The notes under the pieces were generated by a model, which was given only the letters and a program-made list of their open reading frames with translations, was not told the origin of the DNA and ran no database searches. From assembly GCF_008367235.1 (NCBI RefSeq), contig NZ_VTZS01000003.1, forward strand, positions 62,001 to 126,000: DNA of 64,000 nt, given 5' to 3'. The position numbers were made by a program, and so were the translations under genes. Source of the DNA: Pareuzebyella sediminis. Its GTDB lineage: Bacteria > Bacteroidota > Bacteroidia > Flavobacteriales > Flavobacteriaceae. How positions within the stretch are numbered: the stretch's first letter is position 1; every line of letters begins with the position of its first letter. This document shows positions 18,164 to 25,614 of the stretch, piece by piece.

Positions 18164-18361
18164 ATGGTCTATTTGAATTTTACAAACCTTGATAGCGAAA
18201 CCCAGGAACGTTTGCTTTCCGATTCCAAAGAAGATGTGGAAAGTCGTTCCGGGACCGAATTGCGCCAATTTGCAAAAATCCATGATAAGGACTATGAAGC
18301 CCTCTTGGAAGATGAAGCGATGCGAAATCTATACAATTATGATTTTGTATTCAATATGTGA
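18164..18361 (+). CDS. Small acidic hypothetical protein
   Basis: A 65-residue acidic, helical protein (MVYLNFTNLDSETQ..., ending YDFVFNM) with no domain I recognise. It is co-directional with ssb and radC and is followed directly by a strong terminator, so it is the last gene of that transcript. Small acidic proteins of this kind in ICE leading regions are sometimes DNA mimics, but nothing here proves that. Confidence 0.6.
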   Translation: MVYLNFTNLDSETQERLLSDSKEDVESRSGTELRQFAKIHDKDYEALLEDEAMRNLYNYDFVFNM

Positions 18362-18381
18362 ACCTTAATACACACCATCGA

Positions 18382-18409
18382 AGCCCATCCATTATGATGG
18401 GCTTTTTTT
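18382..18409 (+). terminator. Rho-independent terminator after ssb-radC operon
   Basis: AGCCCATC-cattat-GATGGGCT followed by TTTTTT, 20 bp after the stop of the small acidic protein. Confidence 0.85.
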
Positions 18410-18484
18410 ATGTTCAACGTATTAAATTCCATAAATTTAGGGTATTGGTAAACACCATAATTTGAGTGCGGCAATCCATTTGAT

Positions 18485-18780
18485 CTGCCCCGGCAGACAG
18501 GTTTGACTTTCCCTAAGTCCGTACCCATCAATTTGACATGTACATAAAAAGGCAACCGGCCTAGGCCAAGTTGTTCGAGTTTTTGGTCCCGCATCGCGGG
18601 ACTAAGGAGAAGCAAGAGGGTAACAGGCTGACGCCATGTTACAGGTTTGCGGTTTTTGTCAAAACATTGATTTATAGCTGATTGTATAATTTTTGCAACT
18701 AATTTTTGGGGAGTTGCTGTGCATTTTTCACGGAAAAACACCGCCAGCCCCCTAAAACTGGCAAATTTTTCACGGAAAAA
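18485..18780 (+). other. oriT: Candidate origin of transfer (oriT) upstream of bfmA
   Basis: A 400-bp gene-free stretch just before the mobilization genes, with several dyads: CTGCC-cc-GGCAG (18485-18496), GGCCTAGGCC (18558-18567), GTCCCGC-atc-GCGGGAC (18586-18602), GCCAG...CTGGC (about 18743-18762), and two copies of TTTTTCACGGAAAAA. Non-coding, hairpin-rich DNA immediately upstream of relaxosome genes is where oriT normally lies. The nick site cannot be placed by eye. Confidence 0.55.
18724..18780 (+). promoter_or_regulatory. Two palindromic 15-mers abutting the bfmA start codon
   Basis: TTTTTCACGGAAAAA occurs at 18724-18738 and 18766-18780, 42 bp apart (four helical turns). Each is a dyad TTTTTC-acg-GAAAAA. 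The second copy ends on the A of the bfmA ATG, so a protein bound there would block translation or transcription of bfmA. The likely ligand is BfmA itself, as autorepressor and oriT-binding accessory protein. Confidence 0.6.
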
Positions 18781-19202
18781 TGGATAAAGGATATGAAAAG
18801 GAACGGTTTGAGAGCTTGAGCATCAAAACATCGATTGCCCAGAAATTCAAGAAATTCAGTAAGCGGATGGGCGCTTCCCAATCCATGACCTTGTTGTTGA
18901 TGTTGGACTTTTTCGAGGCCAATGGGATATCCCCAAAAGAATCCCTGGGACCCCATATCCATACCTTGGAGAGCCTGATCAAAAAACGAATCAATGCGGT
19001 GATGGCCGTGATCAAGGACATCGAAAAGAACCAGACCAAACCCACCGCAGCCATGATGCATGCCCTCTTTGAAGGAGAGGACCCTTCCGAAAAGAAGCCC
19101 CTGTTGACGGAACGCAAGCAAACGGCCAAGACCCTGGAATCCGAACTGCAGAACTGGATAAAGAAGAAGGAGGCACAAAAACACCAAGAACCTAAAAAAT
19201 GA
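18780..19202 (+). CDS. bfmA: BfmA/BtgA-family mobilization protein
   Basis: A 140-residue basic protein. Residues 10-60 (FESLSIKTSIAQKFKKFSKR...MTLLLMLDFFEANG) look like the ribbon-helix-helix/DNA-binding start typical of Bacteroidetes BfmA/BtgA accessory proteins, followed by a helical, Lys-rich tail. These proteins bind oriT and assist the relaxase in relaxosome assembly. The start codon lies on the edge of a palindromic 15-mer. The relaxase-like DUF5712 gene follows after 6 bp. Family identified from sequence character and context. Confidence 0.8.
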   Translation: MDKGYEKERFESLSIKTSIAQKFKKFSKRMGASQSMTLLLMLDFFEANGISPKESLGPHIHTLESLIKKRINAVMAVIKDIEKNQTKPTAAMMHALFEGEDPSEKKPLLTERKQTAKTLESELQNWIKKKEAQKHQEPKK

Positions 19203-19208
19203 ATCGCT

Positions 19209-20237
19209 ATGTATATCACCATCACCCCACAGCAAACCAAGGGTAATTTCAGCCAAAGTGCGGCGGATTATGTGGCCTATCTGGAAAAGGAAAACGAGTC
19301 CCTTTCCCTTCCTGAACAGGAACACTTTTTCAATCAGCACGGGGATAAGATCACCGCCGAAAAGGTCATATCGGAAATCGATGGCAATACCAAAAAACTC
19401 AGCAAGCACGAACCCAAGTTCTATGCCATTACGGTCAGTCCGAGCCAAGCGGAACTGAGGCGGTTAAAGGACCATTCCAAGGACCTGAAGGCCTATACCC
19501 GGGAACTGATGAAGGTCTATGCCCAATCCTTCCATCGGGAAATCCATGGTCGGGCACCCAACGTGAATGACATAAAATACTTTGCCAAAGTGGAACACCA
19601 ACGCTATTACAAGGGCAAGGATCGAGAGGTCAGGGAGAACCAGCCCATGGCCTCAAAGATTCTGGAACTTCAACATCAAAAACGCAGGATAGTGCGAGGG
19701 GAGGAAACAGGTAATCTAGAGCAGATCAAAGAAAAGATATCCGAATTGGAACAATCCGCTCCGCACCAACTGGACGGCAAACGTATTGTCCAGGGGATGG
19801 CCAAACCGGGCCACCAGACCCATGTGCACCTTATTGTCAGCCGAAGGGATGCCAGTAACTCCGTCAGCCTTTCCCCAGGGAGCAAGTACCGGGCATCGGA
19901 AGTGATGCTCCACGGAAAGATGGTCAAACGGGGTTTTGATAGGGACCAGTTTTTTACCCAAGCGGAGAAAGTATTCGATGCAAAATTTGAATACCAACGG
20001 AATTTTGTGGAATACTACCCGTCTCGGAAACTGATGGTACAGAACCCAAAACTGTACTACAGTACCATCTTAGGGTTGCCGACCAATGAAAAGGCCCTTG
20101 CCCTTAAGTTGCTGGGCAAATCAGGTGTCCATCTCCCACAGATTCCGACCAACAAGGTACAGCTGGCCCTAAAGACCATCAAGGCCCTGAAGCGGGGCGT
20201 GGACGTGGCCATTAAATCAGGATCGATCGGTATTTAA
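19209..20237 (+). CDS. DUF5712-family relaxase/mobilization protein
   Basis: A 342-residue protein matching the Bacteroidetes DUF5712 mobilization family: MYITITPQQTKGNFSQSAADYV at the start, KFYAITVSPSQ in the middle, and HQTHVHLIVSRRD (near residue 200), whose HxHxxVxR pattern is the metal-binding triad style of relaxases. A Tyr-rich stretch lies near residues 135-140 (HQRYYKGKDR). It is probably the DNA-nicking relaxase of the element, working with BfmA upstream and the coupling protein downstream. Intact and in one operon with both. Confidence 0.8.
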   Translation: MYITITPQQTKGNFSQSAADYVAYLEKENESLSLPEQEHFFNQHGDKITAEKVISEIDGNTKKLSKHEPKFYAITVSPSQAELRRLKDHSKDLKAYTRELMKVYAQSFHREIHGRAPNVNDIKYFAKVEHQRYYKGKDREVRENQPMASKILELQHQKRRIVRGEETGNLEQIKEKISELEQSAPHQLDGKRIVQGMAKPGHQTHVHLIVSRRDASNSVSLSPGSKYRASEVMLHGKMVKRGFDRDQFFTQAEKVFDAKFEYQRNFVEYYPSRKLMVQNPKLYYSTILGLPTNEKALALKLLGKSGVHLPQIPTNKVQLALKTIKALKRGVDVAIKSGSIGI

Positions 20238-20248
20238 ATACATGGCTT

Positions 20249-21823
20249 ATGGAAGTAGAATGGAACATACTTATTGCAATCACAGTCGTGGGGGCTTTGC
20301 TTTCACTTGCACTTTATCGCTGGATACGGTTTGCTTTGGGAATCGGTTTGTTGTTCATGGTCTGCTTGGGCATATGTCTTTATGTTTTTGCAGGATTCCC
20401 TGGACCGCAGTTGATTCTGGGATGGGTCTGTCCACTGCTTTTGATCAATGTGGTAGGTTATGTCTTTGTAAAGCCGGAAGCCCTTACGATCAAACCCACT
20501 CCTTTTCTGGTCAATATACCCTTGCAAAAGGGAAAACTCGTTTTGCAGAACATCCGTAGGGGCATCTCCATCATAGGGGCCGCGGGCAGTGGCAAAACGG
20601 AAAGTGTGGTTGCACCCCTGTTGGACCATTTTGTCCAAAACGGGTTTTCAGGGGTCATCCATGATTACAAGGATTTTGAGCTTACCGAAATCGCCTATCC
20701 CTTGATTGATGCTGAAAAGGTGGACTTTTACCCCGTCGGTTTTGATCCCATCCATTACCGGGTCAATCCCATTGCTCCCCGGTATATGGACTCGGAGGAA
20801 AGTGTCAATGAACTCTCCCGTGTATTGGTCGAAAACCTTTTGGAACAAAAGGAATCCGGTGCTACGGGCAGCGGCAAGTTTTTTACCGATGCAGTGGAGG
20901 GACTGTTGGGCGGGATGATCTGGAAACTGAAATCGGACTATCCTGACTATTGTACCCTGCCCCATTTGATGGCCCTTTACCAATATCTGGACATGGAAAG
21001 TCTGGAAGCCTTTCTCAAGGGAAACCATACGGCCAAGGCTATGGCCGATGCCTTTGTCAATGGCATCAAGTCGGAACGCCAGACCGCCGGGGTCCGCAGT
21101 ACGCTCTCCAATGCCCTGAAGAAAATCTCAACCCAACGGAATTTTTATGTGCTTTCAGCGGATGAAGTACCCCTTGATATTAAGGAACAAAAACGTCCCG
21201 TTATCGTTTCCGTGGTCAACAATCCCAAGTATGAAACGGCCTATAGTCCTGCTATTGCCACCATCATCCATACCTTGACCAAACAGATGGCCATACGCAA
21301 CGCCAAGCCATCCTTTCTCTTGATGGAGGAGGCACCGACCTTACGGCTATTGAATATGCATCGCATCCCAGCTACCTTAAGGAGTTATGATATTGCCACG
21401 GTATATGTGATGCAGGACAAGGTACAGAACGATATCCTCTATGGGGACAAGGCCAGTCGTGCCATTTTAAGTAACCTATCCTACCAGTTTTTTGGGAAGG
21501 TGAACGACCCAGAGACGGCCAAATACTATGAGCGGTTTTTTGAACTCGTAAAGAAACCCACCACCAGCATCAATCGTAGCCATACCATTAATTTTGATAC
21601 CCGTGTGACCACAGGCGAACGGGAGGTGAGCAAAATACGGGCCGATGTGTTCTTTCGGTTGCAACAAGGGGAATTCATTGCCTTTGCGGATGGGAAGGAA
21701 AAAAAGGTGCAGTTCAAAAGGCCCCAGCTCCAAAAGGGGTTACCTGAACCACCTAAGGATATAGATTTGGAGGGGAACTTTTATCGCATCCATGCGGAAA
21801 TCAGGGCCCTGTTCGGGAAATGA
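20249..21823 (+). CDS. VirD4/TraG-type conjugative coupling ATPase
   Basis: A 524-residue type IV coupling protein. Two or three membrane helices occupy residues 8-75. The Walker A is GAAGSGKT (110-117), with HDYKDFE shortly after, and Walker B is LLMEEAP near residue 357. It recruits the relaxase-DNA complex to the mating channel at the inner membrane. It sits 11 bp after the DUF5712 gene. Its TGA stop is immediately next to the opposing TraN stop (TGATCA), with no terminator between the two convergent operons. Confidence 0.93.
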   Translation: MEVEWNILIAITVVGALLSLALYRWIRFALGIGLLFMVCLGICLYVFAGFPGPQLILGWVCPLLLINVVGYVFVKPEALTIKPTPFLVNIPLQKGKLVLQNIRRGISIIGAAGSGKTESVVAPLLDHFVQNGFSGVIHDYKDFELTEIAYPLIDAEKVDFYPVGFDPIHYRVNPIAPRYMDSEESVNELSRVLVENLLEQKESGATGSGKFFTDAVEGLLGGMIWKLKSDYPDYCTLPHLMALYQYLDMESLEAFLKGNHTAKAMADAFVNGIKSERQTAGVRSTLSNALKKISTQRNFYVLSADEVPLDIKEQKRPVIVSVVNNPKYETAYSPAIATIIHTLTKQMAIRNAKPSFLLMEEAPTLRLLNMHRIPATLRSYDIATVYVMQDKVQNDILYGDKASRAILSNLSYQFFGKVNDPETAKYYERFFELVKKPTTSINRSHTINFDTRVTTGEREVSKIRADVFFRLQQGEFIAFADGKEKKVQFKRPQLQKGLPEPPKDIDLEGNFYRIHAEIRALFGK

Positions 21824-22630
21824 TCAGCGTAGTTTTAAGGTAAGGTTTCGGCTTCCTTTGGCCTCCAATACCTTTACTTGTAGGCGTTCCTCCGAGTTCA
21901 AGGTAAACTTGGGATAGACCATCACAAAGCGAACCGAACTATTTTTGCTTATTCGTTTGGGCATTTGGAATTCGAAGAGGGGAGTTATGGGCAATTCCTG
22001 ATAAGAGGCTTTCCGTTTTGGGGTACCCAATACCTTGGATAATTGGAACTGCCCAAGTGCATAGGGAATAGTGGAACGATTCTTCAATTCATAAACCATA
22101 AAGACATGGTCATCATGGTATACGCGTTGCATGAGTTTGACCTGAATGCCTTTTTGATGTTTGCTGTGGCGGGTGGATGATTTTTTGTGAAGCAATTGAG
22201 TACAGAAAAGTGTAAAGTGTTCTTCTTTGGTAGAATCGGTTTTCTTTATAGAATCTTGGGCAGAGGTACCATTGGAAGAATGTTGAAAAGGGTCTTTTAA
22301 GCATTGTTCCGGGGCTATGAAATAATGCAATTGGGAGAGGTCTTCCCGATAGGCGAGGATGAAGGTGTAGAGGTCTCCTGAGGTGGTCCGCACCAATAGA
22401 TTGCTTTCTTTGTCTTTTTCTGCCTGCAGCAATCCCAAGTTGTCCGCTTGTTCCCTATTGAAATTGAAGGCAAAGTTAGGGGAACCGGTTATGCCCGTTT
22501 GGATGGGATCCGTAAAGGAAAGGGCCACCACCTGATGGTCGTTGGCATAGATGGTGTCCAAGGTTTGACCTAGGGCTTGGATAGAGAAAAGGAGACATGA
22601 GATGATGGGGAAAAGGATATGATTTTTCAT
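21824..22630 (-). CDS. traN: Conjugative transposon protein TraN (DUF4138)
   Basis: A 268-residue exported protein: an N-terminal signal peptide (hydrophobic LFPIISCLLFSIQALGQ), then the TraN core (VVALSFTDPIQTGITGSPNFAFNFNRE..., LLVRTTSGDLYTFIL). TraN is the VirB9-like outer component of the Bacteroidetes mating channel. It is the last gene of the minus-strand tra operon, 16 bp after traM. A divergent, Ser/Lys-rich segment occupies residues 110-155. Confidence 0.9.
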   Translation of the reverse strand: MKNHILFPIISCLLFSIQALGQTLDTIYANDHQVVALSFTDPIQTGITGSPNFAFNFNREQADNLGLLQAEKDKESNLLVRTTSGDLYTFILAYREDLSQLHYFIAPEQCLKDPFQHSSNGTSAQDSIKKTDSTKEEHFTLFCTQLLHKKSSTRHSKHQKGIQVKLMQRVYHDDHVFMVYELKNRSTIPYALGQFQLSKVLGTPKRKASYQELPITPLFEFQMPKRISKNSSVRFVMVYPKFTLNSEERLQVKVLEAKGSRNLTLKLR

Positions 22631-22646
22631 GGTTTTGCTTTTTATG

Positions 22647-23564
22647 TTACTGTTTTGGTTTTAGAAGCAGGCGATGACCATCCAAAACGGTTACTTTCTG
22701 CTTGCGATGGCTGCGTTGGAAAACACTTTTTAGGCCCCTTACTTGGGGCAAACCGGCAATATTGATATCCTGTACCATATCGTCCATGACCTCTTGGGCT
22801 GCTTCCTCCCGCAGGGAGTTTTCCAAATAGAGGCCTGGAAGGCCATCCTGGAGTTCAAAGGCTTCCCATTGCAAGGGAACATGGTCAATTTGGGTGATGT
22901 TCAGGATGGTCCGATTGGGTCGGAAACGCACGGTGCCGAACAAAGTCGAGTATTTGGGAAATCTTTGGCCGTTGATCATGGTAGGTTCCACTAAGCGCAA
23001 CCGGATGCGGCTGTTTTTTCGTAAGACCTGTTTGCCGTCCACTTCAACCAAAATACCTTTAGTAGTCTCACTTTCCGGAACCTTAGGATGGGAGGCAAAG
23101 AACAATTGATGTTCCAAGGCCAGTTCGGTAGCACTTATGGAATTGTCTTTTAATGGCTCTTTGATAGGTTTTTGTTCTGTTTCGGGTTCCTTGTTCGGTT
23201 TTGTATCCAATGCTTGCACAGGTTTACTATGTGGGGCCAAATTGCCCGTACTGTAGACACTATCGATGATACGATGTTTCTCATATTCCATATAGTCCGG
23301 ATTGAAATAGCCCTTGTCATCGACCATATGATCGGGATAAATCTGGGGAGGGGTGGACTCGCGCTCCTCCTTGAGGGCATCCAGGGCCTCCATCTTGGAT
23401 TCATACACTTTTTGGTTTTCCTCCAGATCGGGCATCGGAATGCGGTCTGGTTTCAGTTCGGTTTTCTTGTCCTTACCAAGAGTGAAGATGGAATAGGCCA
23501 CGATAAAAAGGACTACCCCTACCAGGACCAATACAAATACAATCTTATTCTTCTGTGGTTTCAT
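22647..23564 (-). CDS. traM: Conjugative transposon protein TraM
   Basis: A 305-residue protein with one N-terminal membrane helix (residues 7-27) and a long Pro/Glu-rich periplasmic linker. The C-terminal domain (about 165-305; GILVEVDGKQVLRKNSRIRLRL, LFGTVRFRPNRTILNITQI) is conserved among TraM proteins, the VirB10-like bridge between the membranes. It overlaps traK by 20 bp and is 16 bp ahead of traN. Confidence 0.92.
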   Translation of the reverse strand: MKPQKNKIVFVLVLVGVVLFIVAYSIFTLGKDKKTELKPDRIPMPDLEENQKVYESKMEALDALKEERESTPPQIYPDHMVDDKGYFNPDYMEYEKHRIIDSVYSTGNLAPHSKPVQALDTKPNKEPETEQKPIKEPLKDNSISATELALEHQLFFASHPKVPESETTKGILVEVDGKQVLRKNSRIRLRLVEPTMINGQRFPKYSTLFGTVRFRPNRTILNITQIDHVPLQWEAFELQDGLPGLYLENSLREEAAQEVMDDMVQDINIAGLPQVRGLKSVFQRSHRKQKVTVLDGHRLLLKPKQ

Positions 23565-24171
23565 AGTCTTCTATTTTACGGAGGGAGTTTTCAAAAAAAT
23601 CAGTAATCAACAACCCATGGGGGTTGTGGGGGAAATGGCGGGCCACTTGGATGAGTTTGCCCGTGGTAACCAACTCATAGGTGTCGGTAACAGCAACCCG
23701 ATTGATGCGGATCACGGTACGGGTCTGGAAGGCATAGGGTTCCTGGGTCATATCGATCTGGGATTCGATGCGTTCCACCTGTTGGACCAAGGAATATTGC
23801 AACAATCGGTTATAGAAGCCATCGGCCTTTTTTTGCCGGTATACGGCATCCACGGAAGCATTGCCCAACCATAGGGCCTTTTCCATGTTTTTTTCATAGC
23901 TGTTGGCCTCCACGCCGTAGAACCAGTTATGGAACTGCTCTAAATGCGCGAGGGCCTCAACTTCTAAGCTTTCGCGTTGGGAAGTCAGTTGAAGGGGAAT
24001 GACAGTTCCACTGGAACTCACCACAAAAGCCTTTTCCTGGCTTTCCCTGTGTATCTTGACAACCAGTGTGACTGATATGATACAGACCAACCCTGTCATG
24101 ATGACCAAGGCCAAGACCACAAATCGGTTCAGCTGTAAAACCTGTTGGATGTTTTTAAAAGGTGTTTTCAT
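23545..24171 (-). CDS. traK: Conjugative transposon protein TraK (VirB8-like)
   Basis: A 208-residue inner-membrane protein: one helix at residues 16-38, then a VirB8-like NTF2-fold periplasmic domain with the HLEQFHNWFYGVE segment typical of TraK and the repeated Tyr/Gln-rich strands. It is an assembly factor of the type IV channel. It starts 12 bp after traJ and overlaps traM. Confidence 0.92.
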   Translation of the reverse strand: MKTPFKNIQQVLQLNRFVVLALVIMTGLVCIISVTLVVKIHRESQEKAFVVSSSGTVIPLQLTSQRESLEVEALAHLEQFHNWFYGVEANSYEKNMEKALWLGNASVDAVYRQKKADGFYNRLLQYSLVQQVERIESQIDMTQEPYAFQTRTVIRINRVAVTDTYELVTTGKLIQVARHFPHNPHGLLITDFFENSLRKIEDYETTEE

Positions 24172-24183
24172 TTTGATAGGGAT

Positions 24184-25023
24184 TTATCCGGTAAACAAGC
24201 GCAACGTGAAACTTGTGGCCTTCCGGTACAGTTTGAATTTGAGCAACACGATAAATCCGATGGACCCCAGCTGGATGACCGGGGCAAAGAATTCACTGCC
24301 CCAATCAGTGCCAAACAAGCTGCCCCAAAAGTTGGTGTTGATCTCGGTATAAAGGTTGTTCACAAAAACATTGACCAAAAAAAAGGCAGGTACCAGCATA
24401 TAGACCCCAGCATAGAGCTTGAAATAGGTGTAGGCTAGGTTTCGGAACTTTTCAAAAACGGACAGACTGATGATCAAAGGAAAAAAAGCCTGAAGGATTC
24501 CCAAAAGAAAATAACGCTCCGCTAGAAAGAGGGGATAGATAAAAATATCCAACAACCATAAGATGACGCCTATGATAAAAGCGAGCATTTTTAGGCCGTA
24601 CAAGGGAGTAACAAGGGCCTCATATAATATGGCCATGGCCTTTTTGGCGGCTTCCAAGGCACCCACATCCCGTTCCAGGTCCACATCCTGTAGCTGTAAG
24701 GGGAGGAGTGCCGGAGCCGTGTCCCGGTACTGGGATTCGATGGCGACCAAGATACCGTCAAAGACGCTCAACACCTCTGTGGAAAAAATGACTAATACCA
24801 CAATCGCAAAGTTCTTGGCCAGTTCGGTAGGGGTCAATCCCCAGGTATGGCCATCGGTGGTTGCGATGCCCTCATTGTATTTTTTGAGGATGTTGATCAG
24901 AAAGAACAGCACGGCCAAGGTTTTCATCCCAACAATGGTGTATTGGGAAAAATCACTGCTCTTGATGGTCTGAAAGACCGCGTCCACATATTCCAATCCG
25001 ATACCTAAGAATATACCTGCCAT
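24184..25023 (-). CDS. traJ: Conjugative transposon protein TraJ (VirB6-like)
   Basis: A 279-residue polytopic membrane protein with about six hydrophobic segments, an Asp/Glu-containing loop (residues 90-110), and the FLAERYFLLGILQAFFPLIISLSVF core of TraJ. It is the VirB6-like inner-membrane channel component. Its ATG shares one base with the stop of the DUF4141 gene (TAATG), giving tight coupling. Confidence 0.92.
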   Translation of the reverse strand: MAGIFLGIGLEYVDAVFQTIKSSDFSQYTIVGMKTLAVLFFLINILKKYNEGIATTDGHTWGLTPTELAKNFAIVVLVIFSTEVLSVFDGILVAIESQYRDTAPALLPLQLQDVDLERDVGALEAAKKAMAILYEALVTPLYGLKMLAFIIGVILWLLDIFIYPLFLAERYFLLGILQAFFPLIISLSVFEKFRNLAYTYFKLYAGVYMLVPAFFLVNVFVNNLYTEINTNFWGSLFGTDWGSEFFAPVIQLGSIGFIVLLKFKLYRKATSFTLRLFTG

Positions 25024-25610
25024 TAATAGTTGGTTTCGCGGTTATTTATGATGTCCTGCATTTTCCGAAAGGAGATGATTTCCCAGTAGCGTTTGGTCTT
25101 TACCTCCAGTTCGGCCACCATTTCCTGGGATTGGACTTTCTTATCCATCAAGATGGCAGTACGCTCAGCGTCGGTCATCTTCAAAAAGTCGCTGGAAAGG
25201 ATCTGGTTGACAAAGTCCAAATCATCAATGGCCGTATCCATGATTTGCTCAAAGGAGCGTGATACTTGTTCCACTTCCCCTGCCTTTATATAGGGGGAGT
25301 TCAATATCTCCCTGAGATCCATCTGTACGGTACGGAAAAGAATCTCATTGTTCTTGGTCAACTCCTGAAGGGCCTTCAATTGTTTGATTGTGTTGTTGAC
25401 CTTGACGATGTTGTCTTTTTGTTCCTTTAAAAACTGTACGGTCTTCAACAGTTCCGAGGTCTGTTTGGCAGATTCGGCTAAAGATTTGGCCATGCTGATG
25501 AAGTTCGTATTGTCATATACTGGCATCCCCTGGCAGGCAGCGCCTGCTGGCAGTAATAGGGTAGTGGTTAGGGCCAATAGTAGGATTAGGGCGTTTTTCC
25601 TGATGGACAT
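25023..25610 (-). CDS. traI: DUF4141 conjugative transposon protein (TraI-like)
   Basis: A secreted protein of about 195 residues: signal peptide with basic N-terminus and the hydrophobic ALILLLALTTTLLLPAGAAC, then a long helical, coiled-coil-rich body (TSELLKTVQFLKEQKDNIVK). This is the DUF4141/VirB5-like component usually next to TraG and TraJ. I chose the ATG at 25610 because it follows the traG stop; an ATG at 25628, overlapping traG by 14 bp, is equally possible. Longer reading frames deep into traG are not credible. Confidence 0.85.
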   Translation of the reverse strand: MSIRKNALILLLALTTTLLLPAGAACQGMPVYDNTNFISMAKSLAESAKQTSELLKTVQFLKEQKDNIVKVNNTIKQLKALQELTKNNEILFRTVQMDLREILNSPYIKAGEVEQVSRSFEQIMDTAIDDLDFVNQILSSDFLKMTDAERTAILMDKKVQSQEMVAELEVKTKRYWEIISFRKMQDIINNRETNY

Positions 25611-25614
25611 ATTC

